DNA of 24,971 nt. Source: a virus. Shown in pieces: positions 1 through 7,417 of the stretch. The stretch lies in IMG/VR virus record IMGVR_UViG_3300007162_000416, positions 1-24,971 of that record. The stretch is one strand, 5' to 3'. Under the pieces are notes generated by a model. The model was not told the origin of the DNA, ran no database searches, and saw only the letters and a list, made by a program, of their open reading frames with translations. How positions within the stretch are numbered: position 1 is the first letter of the stretch; the number at the start of each line of letters is the position of its first letter. The translations under genes were made by a program, and so were the position numbers.

Positions 1-604
1 ACTCTTTCTGAAAATCTACATTCAACAACAGTAAGTCGTTGATTATCTCAAAAATGTACATCTGATCTATATTTTTCTGTTCTATTAAAGTTTTTAATCC
101 CCCGATTCCGGAAAGATTAAAATAAACACACTCTGCCCAAGGTTCTGGTAAATCATAAAACAAATATTCGATATTATTATTGACATTACATCCTATGTTA
201 AAATTATTTGCTGGTTTGTCTAATATAAAAATTCTAGACATATTACCAAAAGAGGTTTGCGAAAAAATATTCTCTTTAAAAAGCACACCACTACCAATTA
301 CAAATAAATTATCAATATTCGGATTTTGCTGTATGAATAATTTTATACATTTCCCATAATTAGTATTTTCATATTGGTCATTATGAATGATATTAATATT
401 TTTGTATTTATCTATCGTTTTATTGATTCTGTCATTATCAAACCCTGTTGCAATATTGATGGAAACTTTGTTCTTCATAGAAAGCAGTAGTTCGATTTGA
501 TGTTCTATGACGGATTTGGAGTTTTTAATTTTTAACAAAGATTTTGATCCGATGGATTTCATTCCCTTTGTTATTTCTGGTATTAAAACTAAAACATTAA
601 TCAT
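1..604 (-). CDS. Nucleotidyltransferase-like protein, 3' end outside window (partial)
   Basis: The frame is open from an ATG at 602-604 to the window edge, giving about 201 residues of an unfinished protein. It begins MINVLVLIPEITKGMKSIGSK, close in layout to the first strand and loop of MobA/GlmU-type sugar or alcohol-phosphate nucleotidyltransferases (LIPAAGKGxR...K). A helix-rich region and a FVIGSG segment near residue 104 follow, where these GT-A-like folds usually carry the metal-binding acidic loop; here it reads GSG rather than DGD. The start overlaps the stop of the upstream gene, so it belongs to the coupled glycan cluster. By inference it would activate a sugar or alcohol phosphate for the neighbouring transferases. 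The loss of the usual G-x-G-x-R loop lysine/arginine pattern makes the family call tentative. No clear Shine-Dalgarno precedes it, consistent with coupling. Confidence 0.55.
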   Translation of the reverse strand, partial: MINVLVLIPEITKGMKSIGSKSLLKIKNSKSVIEHQIELLLSMKNKVSINIATGFDNDRINKTIDKYKNINIIHNDQYENTNYGKCIKLFIQQNPNIDNLFVIGSGVLFKENIFSQTSFGNMSRIFILDKPANNFNIGCNVNNNIEYLFYDLPEPWAECVYFNLSGIGGLKTLIEQKNIDQMYIFEIINDLLLLNVDFQKE

Positions 605-1349
605 AATAAGCTGTTACTGTTGTTCCTATTTGTTTTATACCTTCCATTAAGGAAGAGGAGACGTTTTTAACAATGTGTTTGTATGTAGAAACAGACATCA
701 ACAGATTATGAAAATTATTGCTCGATAAGATTTGCGAGCCGATGAAATTACAAACAGGCTGTTCTATATTCACAATATAATTGATTTTAGACACAGCATC
801 AGACTCAGCTATATATTGAATGTCAGATGATCTATTAATCCAGATAAATTGTGTTTTATCAAGAATAGGACTTGTATCTAAAGCAACCTTTAAAGCCAGA
901 CTATGATCCATGTCTTTATTTATTAAATTGTGCAGTTTCCACCTTATGTCTGAACTAATGTGAGTTTTGATAACTTCTATCAGATCGACCATATCAGACG
1001 CATAGGCTAATATAGAAATAAAATCAGGTTTAATCGATAAAGAATTAATATGTAAACATAATGCTTCAATATCAGTGTCGTCTTCTAGGTCTATTACAAG
1101 ATAGTATTTTATTAGATTTCTATGTCTAATATAGTTCATCAAATCAATTTCTTCAAACTTATCTTTATTTGCATAATATGTTTTCTTAGATAGTCCATAC
1201 TTACAATGATAGTTTGGAATATAGTTATAGTCGTCTCTAGTTTCAATATCTCTAGTAGTTTTTATACTATCAATAAGATTAAAATCACACGACTTGATAG
1301 AGTTAATTGAATGAGCAAAAACACAATCCTTACAAGATGTTGCTGTCAT
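597..1349 (-). CDS. Unknown protein with N-terminal cysteine cluster, possibly glycosyltransferase-like
   Basis: This is a 250-residue protein that I cannot assign firmly. Its first 50 residues hold four cysteines (C6-x2-C9-x11-C21-x27-C49), a spacing compatible with a zinc or iron-sulfur site. From about residue 80 it alternates short hydrophobic strands with helices (YYLVIDLEDD, FISILAY, TQFIWIN), and an acidic DLEDDTD stretch lies near 87-93. That resembles GT-A glycosyltransferases, but no proven catalytic motif is visible. It starts in an ATGA overlap with the methyltransferase-like gene upstream and has a good ribosome site (AAAGGA, 7 nt before ATG). Its stop overlaps the start of the nucleotidyltransferase-like gene. 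The position suggests a role in the same glycan pathway; this is inference from context. Confidence 0.7.
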   Translation of the reverse strand: MTATSCKDCVFAHSINSIKSCDFNLIDSIKTTRDIETRDDYNYIPNYHCKYGLSKKTYYANKDKFEEIDLMNYIRHRNLIKYYLVIDLEDDTDIEALCLHINSLSIKPDFISILAYASDMVDLIEVIKTHISSDIRWKLHNLINKDMDHSLALKVALDTSPILDKTQFIWINRSSDIQYIAESDAVSKINYIVNIEQPVCNFIGSQILSSNNFHNLLMSVSTYKHIVKNVSSSLMEGIKQIGTTVTAYYD

Positions 1350-1759
1350 ATCTTTGTCCTTTGAATCACTACAGAAACAGTATTTTGGTCAGTGTCAATT
1401 TTCATAATTTGAAAACTTTTAGTGTCTATTAAAGAATATACATTGTCTATGCTAATAAAGTTATTCTTATTTTTGATTAATGATAAGAAAATTTGATTTG
1501 GAATAATGTTTTGTAAATAGTCTGCACAAAGTTTTTTGATATCTAAGACATTTAATATCAAGTATCCATTAGGTCGTATTTTATTTAATATTTCTGAGAA
1601 TTTTTTAGATAGATCCTCTGCTGCTATAGACTCTAAAGAATCACAAAAAATAGTATCCACAGATAAATTAACAACACCAGAAAGTGTAGATATGTCTACT
1701 GGTTCAGCGTCCGCTACTTGTTTGCTGTAAATATTACACAAATGAATATTGCGTTTCAT
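1346..1759 (-). CDS. Small SAM-methyltransferase-like protein with degenerate motif I
   Basis: This is a 137-residue protein. Residues 35-75 look like the second half of a class I SAM-dependent methyltransferase: a strand with VDTIFCDSLESI, a helix (LSKKFSEILNKI), then RPNGYLILNVLD, matching the usual RvLKPGGyLii segment. The SAM-binding glycine loop expected near the start (LGCG) is replaced by IHLCNI, and the protein is only about half the normal length. It may be inactive, a partner subunit, or a fold remnant. It overlaps the upstream GT-like gene by ATGA and the downstream gene likewise, so all three are probably translated together. Methyltransferases of this shape are often found in polysaccharide clusters, which fits the surroundings but does not prove a function. 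Confidence 0.6.
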   Translation of the reverse strand: MKRNIHLCNIYSKQVADAEPVDISTLSGVVNLSVDTIFCDSLESIAAEDLSKKFSEILNKIRPNGYLILNVLDIKKLCADYLQNIIPNQIFLSLIKNKNNFISIDNVYSLIDTKSFQIMKIDTDQNTVSVVIQRTKI

Positions 1760-2625
1760 ATTATGAATGGCTCCATTTTGATTCTATTAAATAGTTTGGT
1801 CATATTGTCTATAAAGATATCCATTGAATAGCTTATTATAATGTGTTCTTTATCTTTTTCAATTAAATCAGTATTAGCATTGCTAATAATATCTGACAGT
1901 AATTCTTTTGCGTCTCTGAAATTCTGCGTAACTAAACAAGACTTAATCGAATCATCACTAATTTGATTGGTTACGGTGAAGCAGCCACAAGCTGTTGCAC
2001 ATAAGGAGTTGAATGGATTTGCTAAGTCTATAACTATTTTATATCTAGATATTAATTTAAGTGTTTCTTCTAGACTATTGTTTACTAACTTGTTGATTAA
2101 AATAGCGTCAGGGAAAAATCCTTTAATACTAGCAAATAAATTATTTACATTTGTATCGTCATTAAAATTCATAACTAAAATGGTATTTCTGTCTTTAAAC
2201 GGCATTAATTCATGTTTTATGCTTGGTATTCCATAATTAATAGTTATTGATTTTTTATCTCGTATATCCCATTCATCTGCAATTAGTTCGGTTGGAAATA
2301 TTTTATAGGTAGAAGACAAGTTGTTTTTTAATATTGTTTTATCTTCTTTTTTAAATACGCTCGGGGTTTTCTGATGAAAGATAACAACATCCTGAATCTG
2401 ATGATTGCGTAAAAATTTGTTTCTATAATTTACATGAGAGAAAAAATTACCTGTTACATAAGCGTCATAATAAAAATGCTTAGAAAAAGCAGACTCTGTT
2501 CGTAATATTGTTGCTTCTATTTCAGAAAATACAACATCAAATAAACTTTGATTTGGCTCATATAGTATATTAATATTACTGTCTAATAATTTATTAAGCG
2601 TATTATAAACAAAGTTAGAACTCAT
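1756..2625 (-). CDS. GT-B-like glycosyltransferase (putative)
   Basis: This is a 289-residue protein. The two halves look like the two Rossmann domains of a GT-B enzyme. The N half ends with a hinge reading ITINYGIPSI, comparable to the conserved V-x-NGVD hinge. The C half opens with a strand (NTILVMNF), and the segment YKIVIDLANPFNSLCATACG (about 195-214) sits where GT4 enzymes carry their sugar-nucleotide E-x7-E region. The second-domain glutamates are missing, and no R/K pair for the diphosphate is evident. It could therefore be an inactive paralogue, or a family with a different donor site. It starts in an ATGA overlap with the gene upstream and ends in one with the methyltransferase-like gene. 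No signal peptide or membrane helix is seen, so it is probably cytoplasmic. Confidence 0.6.
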   Translation of the reverse strand: MSSNFVYNTLNKLLDSNINILYEPNQSLFDVVFSEIEATILRTESAFSKHFYYDAYVTGNFFSHVNYRNKFLRNHQIQDVVIFHQKTPSVFKKEDKTILKNNLSSTYKIFPTELIADEWDIRDKKSITINYGIPSIKHELMPFKDRNTILVMNFNDDTNVNNLFASIKGFFPDAILINKLVNNSLEETLKLISRYKIVIDLANPFNSLCATACGCFTVTNQISDDSIKSCLVTQNFRDAKELLSDIISNANTDLIEKDKEHIIISYSMDIFIDNMTKLFNRIKMEPFII

Positions 2626-3617
2626 AAAAACAATTCCAGAGATTTTGAATTTGGTAAAAACTGCCCCTTAGTGGGATTAGATAAAACATTTTGTATGGAT
2701 GTCATTATGCTCTGGTTGGATGGAACATCATACCAATTTGGACTAATTCTCCCATTTCTTATAGGGGTCATTTGAAAAGATAAATGATGATGTTCAACCG
2801 TTAACTTATTCAGAGCATATGCGTATGCAGCATTGGCGGTACTACGAATATCGTCGTTAATATTCAAATACATATCACATATTTTATGACAAGAGATAAG
2901 ATTCTCTATAGTTGGCAAGATAGGTATGATACAAATCTTCTTAAGAGAAGTTGATATATTTAAACTCTCATATATTTTGTCTACTATTTTTTGTATTTCT
3001 TGTATAGAACCGCTTGAATCTACAACAAATAGAACCAAACACAAGTTTTCATATTTTTGTGTTAAAATAATAAAATCTATAAGAAGATCATTATAAAGAT
3101 CAGAGTTGAGAGCATAATTTGCTATTATATACATTTTTTTCATATATGCATATGGGCCAAAGTCATAAGTGTCATTGCCATAGTTGGTATCAACCTGATA
3201 CTGAAATAATTCTATATTTGAAGTTTGTTCAAGAATGGTCGATAGTTTTTGGAAATTTAACGGATTATCAACTAAAATTAAATCACAATTCTTAAGATTG
3301 GTAATAGCCTTATTGGATAAAAATTCGCTATCTATAATTGGTATGCAAATATTTTTAAGAGATTTATTACAAACAATATTTTCTGGATTTGTGTGCTGAA
3401 TCAAGCAGTCATATGTTGACTGAATCGTATGTTCTGCCGCTGATATGGCGGAATCATTATTTCTAGGATTGCGAGTACTTACATTGGACGATTCTAAGTA
3501 TATTGGTCTGCAAGTTAATTGATGAGTCGGATATTTTAATAGGCTGGATAAAATATTATATGACCATACCCCATTAATTGTATTATCTCTATATGGTCCT
3601 AGATATATTGTATTCAT
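2622..3617 (-). CDS. GT-B-like glycosyltransferase (putative)
   Basis: This is a 331-residue protein. The N-terminus NTIYLGPYRDNTINGVWSYN is typical of the first strand and loop of GT4-type glycosyltransferases, where a glycine-rich turn contacts the acceptor. Later strands (DLILVDNP, LCLVLFVVD, KICIIPILP) fit two Rossmann domains. In the second domain, CHKICDMYLNINDD followed by a small-residue-rich helix corresponds to the donor-binding region, but the E-x7-E pair is not preserved. I read it as a diverged GT-B protein whose activity is uncertain. It shares ATGA overlaps with the clear GT4 enzyme upstream and with the GT-B-like gene downstream. This makes a run of three GT-B-like genes that may act in series on one glycan. 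Confidence 0.62.
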   Translation of the reverse strand: MNTIYLGPYRDNTINGVWSYNILSSLLKYPTHQLTCRPIYLESSNVSTRNPRNNDSAISAAEHTIQSTYDCLIQHTNPENIVCNKSLKNICIPIIDSEFLSNKAITNLKNCDLILVDNPLNFQKLSTILEQTSNIELFQYQVDTNYGNDTYDFGPYAYMKKMYIIANYALNSDLYNDLLIDFIILTQKYENLCLVLFVVDSSGSIQEIQKIVDKIYESLNISTSLKKICIIPILPTIENLISCHKICDMYLNINDDIRSTANAAYAYALNKLTVEHHHLSFQMTPIRNGRISPNWYDVPSNQSIMTSIQNVLSNPTKGQFLPNSKSLELFL

Positions 3618-5278
3618 TTTTGATTCTTTAGCTTTGCGTATAGGATAAAATCTTCGTCAAAAGAAATTTTGTCTTCTTTGACTTTTTCAGCATGGTTTTG
3701 ATTATTAACTAATATCTGTAAATAGTCTTCTATATTGTTATATCCAAATGGAATAATTTGATTTGGTCCGCCTTGAGCAAATCCATAATCAGCATCTCTT
3801 AGCATACCTAGAATTTTTGCAGATGCTATCATGTCTGGTTTATTAAAAGGATAGCTACAGGTGGATAAGAGTTTTTCAAAATGATCATGACGATTAATGT
3901 TTTGAGATTTTTGAATCGGGCTAATCATCTGTTCTTTAGTGTCCCAATTTGATCTGAATCCTGACTGATCTAAGTTGTCCAGATACTTTTCCCAGGTTTC
4001 GGCCACCTGATCCCAATCATAATGTTTTTCTGTCAATTTTCTAATTATTTGTCTTTTATTATTTCTAATATCTTCTGGTAACTGTATATAGTCCAAGATA
4101 ATACTGGCCAAGTGATCGTTATCTGGATATACTCTGAACGCTTTGGTTTCGAGCTCCTTGAACTTGGTTTTAACCCTGATTGGGAAGGCATCGAGCTTTT
4201 TAATAACGTCGCACATGGCGCTATAATCAACCGTTGCAACGGGTACTCCACAGGCACCAGCCTCCACTTGAGGCATCCCAAATCCCTCGCATATCGAATA
4301 TTGAACATACAGATCGAACAGGTTGTACACATCTGCTAAATTCGATGAGCTAAACCCATCCGTAACAGATGGCATACTACATGTTTTGTGTAAACATTTT
4401 TGACAAACTGTTTGGACACCACTATAAACATTGCAGCTGGTATTTTTGCAATTTTTGCATATATACGAAAAGAAAACCTTGTTAGCTAATCTATTATCTT
4501 TTAAGAGTTCCGGAATATCCCATCCCATATCTGGATAGCTGGTATGTAGATATAGAAATAGTCTTGAGCCAAGTTCTGGATTAGTATTTTCCAGATTATC
4601 TAAGACAGAGCGAAAAGATGCTAGTAGTTCTGGAAAAAGTTTTCTTTTTTGATTTCTCATGACAGAGCCAATGATAATATCATTATCTTTGAATCCTGCT
4701 GCTTGTTTTATAGCTGATCTGTCTTTGATCTTAAATGTATTTAAATCAACTCCTGGAGATACAGTATCAATATATTTAATATTATTAGAGCTTTGTTTTT
4801 TAAGAACTTCTGCACCCCAATCAGAATATGTAAAAATAGCATCCGCTGATAAGAAGGTATCTATCCAGTCCTCTTGTTGTGGTTCAGAATCCACTGTTGG
4901 CATAAGAATCCAATGAAAATACTTACGCAAAGGAGAGGTTTCTTGGTATGCTGTCATCCAATAGTCTCTAATATCAATCACTATATCTGGCTTAAAATCT
5001 AATAAAACTTTCTCAAATCTCCATCGACCAAACTGGTTATCTCCTCTAGACGTATATTCTTTATGCCTAGGGTCTGTGTCTTTTACAGCATTTGCGTAAT
5101 AGGTCCACTCAATGTCTTTGTCTCTTGGATCATTGACAAAACCATAAGAAGCAAATTCTGCAATAACATACTTGTTGGTTTTATGAAGACGAGAGAGTAG
5201 TTCTTTGGTATACGTTCCAAATCCAGAATTTAAAAAACTAGCTTCGGAACACATTAAGATTTTAAGTTTGTTTGACAT
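3614..5278 (-). CDS. GT4-family glycosyltransferase with six-cysteine insert
   Basis: This is a 554-residue protein. The N-terminal Rossmann domain starts LKILMCSEASFLNSGFGTYT, with the glycine-rich acceptor loop. In the second domain, S-x-x-RNQKRK (208-213) supplies the basic donor-diphosphate residues, and EGFGMPQVE (331-339) is the E-x7-E retaining GT4 signature. Between them lies an insert with two C-x2-C-x4-C units: C274, C277, C282 and C292, C295, C300. This looks like a zinc-ribbon-type module. About 110 extra residues follow the normal C-terminal helix. The ATG start keeps the first strand intact, but no Shine-Dalgarno precedes it. An intrinsic terminator ends just upstream, so its promoter is not obvious. 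The substrate is unknown; a host-surface, virion or DNA-linked glycan are all possible. It heads the coupled cluster that runs to the window edge. Confidence 0.88.
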   Translation of the reverse strand: MSNKLKILMCSEASFLNSGFGTYTKELLSRLHKTNKYVIAEFASYGFVNDPRDKDIEWTYYANAVKDTDPRHKEYTSRGDNQFGRWRFEKVLLDFKPDIVIDIRDYWMTAYQETSPLRKYFHWILMPTVDSEPQQEDWIDTFLSADAIFTYSDWGAEVLKKQSSNNIKYIDTVSPGVDLNTFKIKDRSAIKQAAGFKDNDIIIGSVMRNQKRKLFPELLASFRSVLDNLENTNPELGSRLFLYLHTSYPDMGWDIPELLKDNRLANKVFFSYICKNCKNTSCNVYSGVQTVCQKCLHKTCSMPSVTDGFSSSNLADVYNLFDLYVQYSICEGFGMPQVEAGACGVPVATVDYSAMCDVIKKLDAFPIRVKTKFKELETKAFRVYPDNDHLASIILDYIQLPEDIRNNKRQIIRKLTEKHYDWDQVAETWEKYLDNLDQSGFRSNWDTKEQMISPIQKSQNINRHDHFEKLLSTCSYPFNKPDMIASAKILGMLRDADYGFAQGGPNQIIPFGYNNIEDYLQILVNNQNHAEKVKEDKISFDEDFILYAKLKNQK

Positions 5279-5289
5279 ATTATAGATAC

Positions 5290-5312
5290 AAAATAAGGGG
5301 GCTTTCGCCCCC
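5290..5312 (-). terminator. Intrinsic terminator after SSB
   Basis: Read on the minus strand, a perfect 6-bp GC stem GGGGGC and GCCCCC closes a GAAA tetraloop (5297-5312). TTATTTT follows. A GNRA loop on an all-GC stem followed by a U-rich tract is a classic Rho-independent terminator, in a region that is otherwise very AT-rich. It lies between the SSB stop (5343) and the glycosyltransferase start (5278), so it separates replication genes from the glycan cluster. Confidence 0.88.
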
Positions 5313-5342
5313 GTATTCTGCTTTTTCCTAGATGAATTATAT

Positions 5343-5714
5343 TCAGAAAGCTACAGACTCAGTATTTTCTGTTTTACTTGGTCGTGATAGTTTAGCAATC
5401 TTTGAAAAGTTATTTACTCTAACCTTCAAGCTGCTGTGTTTCACGCCGTCCTTTTCCCACGAGTCATTTCGTAAAGATCCCTCAATCATTACTAGATCAC
5501 CCTTCTTAAAGGATTCAGCAATCATCTCAGCCCCAGTATCCCAAGCTTCACAGTTAATAAAGGAAGTAATCTTATCCTTATCTCCGCTAGCCTTAACATA
5601 CTCTCTAGATACTGCAACAGTAAAGTTGACTACAGATGTTTGCTTACCTGAAGTATTAACAATACGCAATTCTGGATCTCTAGCTAAATTCCCTCGAAGC
5701 AAAGTAATATTCAT
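5343..5714 (-). CDS. ssb: Single-stranded DNA-binding protein
   Basis: This is a 123-residue protein with a bacterial-type SSB OB fold. It starts MNITLLRGNLARDPELR, continues with VNFTVAVSREY and FINCEAW (about 50-60), and has KGDLVMIEGSLRNDSWEKDG, the conserved strand run of the family. It would coat single-stranded DNA at the phage fork and recombination intermediates. The C-terminus ends ENTESVAF and lacks the acidic DDDIPF tip of cellular SSBs, so partner recruitment may differ. The start has a clear AGGAG site 9 nt upstream. It sits alone between a consensus sigma70 promoter (5768-5795) and a strong terminator (5290-5312), so it can be made independently and in quantity. The fold assignment is firm. 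Confidence 0.95.
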   Translation of the reverse strand: MNITLLRGNLARDPELRIVNTSGKQTSVVNFTVAVSREYVKASGDKDKITSFINCEAWDTGAEMIAESFKKGDLVMIEGSLRNDSWEKDGVKHSSLKVRVNNFSKIAKLSRPSKTENTESVAF

Positions 5715-5736
5715 ATGAATATTCTCCTAAAAGTTT

Positions 5737-5757
5737 AAACTCAAAAAAAAACTCAAA
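5737..5757 (-). repeat. Direct repeat in U-rich SSB leader
   Basis: On the minus strand the 9-mer TTTGAGTTT occurs twice (5749-5757 and 5737-5745), 12 nt apart, with a run of nine T between the GAG cores. It lies in the predicted untranslated leader, between the promoter and the AGGAG ribosome site of ssb. The repeat could be an operator or a binding site for SSB on its own mRNA, or only low-complexity sequence. Confidence 0.5.
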
Positions 5758-5767
5758 CGCCATGAGT

Positions 5768-5795
5768 ATTATATTTGGAGTCCGACTGATGTCAA
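5768..5795 (-). promoter_or_regulatory. Consensus sigma70 promoter for ssb
   Basis: On the minus strand, TTGACA (5790-5795) is followed by a 16-nt spacer and TATAAT (5768-5773), both exact matches to the sigma70 -35 and -10 consensus. Transcription would start near 5761, giving a leader of about 45 nt before the ssb ATG at 5714. The -35 box overlaps the stop codon of the polymerase C-half gene (5792-5794). The host vegetative RNA polymerase should recognise it, which suggests early or constitutive SSB production. Confidence 0.88.
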
Positions 5796-7417
5796 GTGGC
5801 TGGGATGAAACATTTTTCTACTATAAGGCCATCCTTGGTCTTGCTTTTATTTCCTACAAAAACTAGAATATTTTCAACAAATAAATGGTGTTTATATTTA
5901 GCTAATTGTTCTGGGAAAAAGACCACAGAATCCAATACTCCGTACTGGTCTTCTATTGTAAGAAAGGCCATTTCTTGTCCTGGATTTTTACCGTTTTTAG
6001 TTTTGGTAATATTGATATTACTAATTTCGGCAGCTAAAACAATATTTTCTTTGATAAAAGTAGTTTTAAATGTTTTACAATTACAGTTTGACATACTAGT
6101 ATCATAAGTATCCAGCTTGGAACAGGTTATTGCTGTGCCAAGTAAAGAATTCTCGGAGTCAGATAACCATTCAATTTTATCTAATAAAGAATATGGGGGT
6201 TTATCTATAGACTGAATTAAAGCTTGAATATTAGGTTGTCTATTTTTAGTCACTTTCTTGATCAACAACATAGAACCTAATGCTTCTTTGAGGTTCTTGG
6301 GATTGCTTTCTGATATAATTTCCATTAAAAGCTGTAATTCTTTTTTAGTTAAAGAAGAGCATATATCATATTCAAACAACATCTCTGTTCTATTCTTTTT
6401 TAAATAGTCCAAAGCCCCCGCAGAGATCAATGCTTTACTTGCTGTTGAATTAATATTGAGCAGTAGTTGTGTTAGGATTTGTAGCCATGTTGCGGTTTTA
6501 AGGTCTATTTCTTTTGTTAAGCTTAATATCTTCTTAAAGACAGATTGACCAACCCCTTTGATATCTGTTAATCCAAAATAAATAATCTTATTCTTGAGAA
6601 TAAAGAATTCGTTTAAATATCGTATATCTGGAATAGAAACAATAATATCCATTTCAGTTGCGTTTCTAACCAGCTCCTTTATTTCCTGTTGAGGATCTAT
6701 TTTGTCTTTAGCAAATCTTAGATATGATGCAAAAAAGATTCTTGGGAAATGTGCTTTCGCGTATGCTGACATATAAGCATTAATAGCATATGAAATGGCG
6801 TGGGACTTATTAAAACTATATCTCTGAGACTTTTCTATCCAACCGAAAATCTCTTCTGCTTCAGATTCGTCAACAATTTTAACCTTTTTTGCTCCCTCAA
6901 TGAATTTCTTTTTGACTTTAGCCATCTCTTCTGGTTTCTTTTTGCCAATAGCTTTTCTTAACATGTCAGCTTCTTGAAGATCAAATCCCGCAATTTTTTG
7001 TGAGATTTGCATAGCCTGTTCTTGATAAACCATCTCTGAATAGGTACTCTTTAAAGACTCTTCAAGAGCAGGATGGAAAAAGTCAATCGACTCAGATCCA
7101 TTCTTTTTGTCTATGTAATGATTAGACACACTCTTACCGTCTCTATATGCTTCCAAACATCCCGGCCTAAGAATGCTAATCAGACCAGATAACTGTTCCA
7201 TATTTTCTGGTTTAAGCTTGCGAGCCATCATTTGGCCTAATCTAGACTCTAGCTGAAAACAACCTTTTGTATTTCCTTCTGATATTAATTCCCATGTTCT
7301 TTGACAATCTAGATTTAGATTCTCTACATTTGGAGAAAAATCAATTTTAGGAAATTCACCAGACTGAGAAATAACAGGGAATTTACAACCGCAATCAAAA
7401 GTATAATACTCAGCCAT
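5792..7417 (-). CDS. dnaE: DNA polymerase III alpha subunit, C-terminal half (fingers, HhH, OB)
   Basis: This is a 541-residue protein carrying the second half of a DnaE-type polymerase. Residues 36-90 include TWELISEGNTKGCFQLESR and ISILRPGCLEA, the start of the fingers. MVYQEQAMQISQKIAGF (129-145) and YSFNKSHAISYAINAY (200-215) are the incoming-nucleotide and fingers motifs. Helix-hairpin-helix segments follow near 279-340 (TDIKGVGQSVFKKI), and an OB domain occupies about 457-540. It then stops, with no tau-binding C-terminal domain and no obvious clamp-binding motif. The first 35 residues (containing FDCGCKF) have no counterpart in cellular DnaE that I recognise and may form the joint with the other half. 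None of the palm aspartates is here; they are in the gene at 8289-10154. The start overlaps the exonuclease stop by 8 nt. Confidence 0.93.
   Translation of the reverse strand: MAEYYTFDCGCKFPVISQSGEFPKIDFSPNVENLNLDCQRTWELISEGNTKGCFQLESRLGQMMARKLKPENMEQLSGLISILRPGCLEAYRDGKSVSNHYIDKKNGSESIDFFHPALEESLKSTYSEMVYQEQAMQISQKIAGFDLQEADMLRKAIGKKKPEEMAKVKKKFIEGAKKVKIVDESEAEEIFGWIEKSQRYSFNKSHAISYAINAYMSAYAKAHFPRIFFASYLRFAKDKIDPQQEIKELVRNATEMDIIVSIPDIRYLNEFFILKNKIIYFGLTDIKGVGQSVFKKILSLTKEIDLKTATWLQILTQLLLNINSTASKALISAGALDYLKKNRTEMLFEYDICSSLTKKELQLLMEIISESNPKNLKEALGSMLLIKKVTKNRQPNIQALIQSIDKPPYSLLDKIEWLSDSENSLLGTAITCSKLDTYDTSMSNCNCKTFKTTFIKENIVLAAEISNINITKTKNGKNPGQEMAFLTIEDQYGVLDSVVFFPEQLAKYKHHLFVENILVFVGNKSKTKDGLIVEKCFIPAT

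Noticed and set aside
5279-5307. Promoter for the glycan cluster from the TATAAT at 5279-5284
   Set aside because: It lies immediately before the ATG, so transcription would start inside the gene, and the -35 position falls in the terminator hairpin with no match.
5332-5718. Plus-strand 128-residue frame opposite ssb
   Set aside because: It mirrors a confidently assigned SSB gene, has no family signature, and no other plus-strand gene is supported in the window. It is an antisense shadow, as are the other plus-strand frames.
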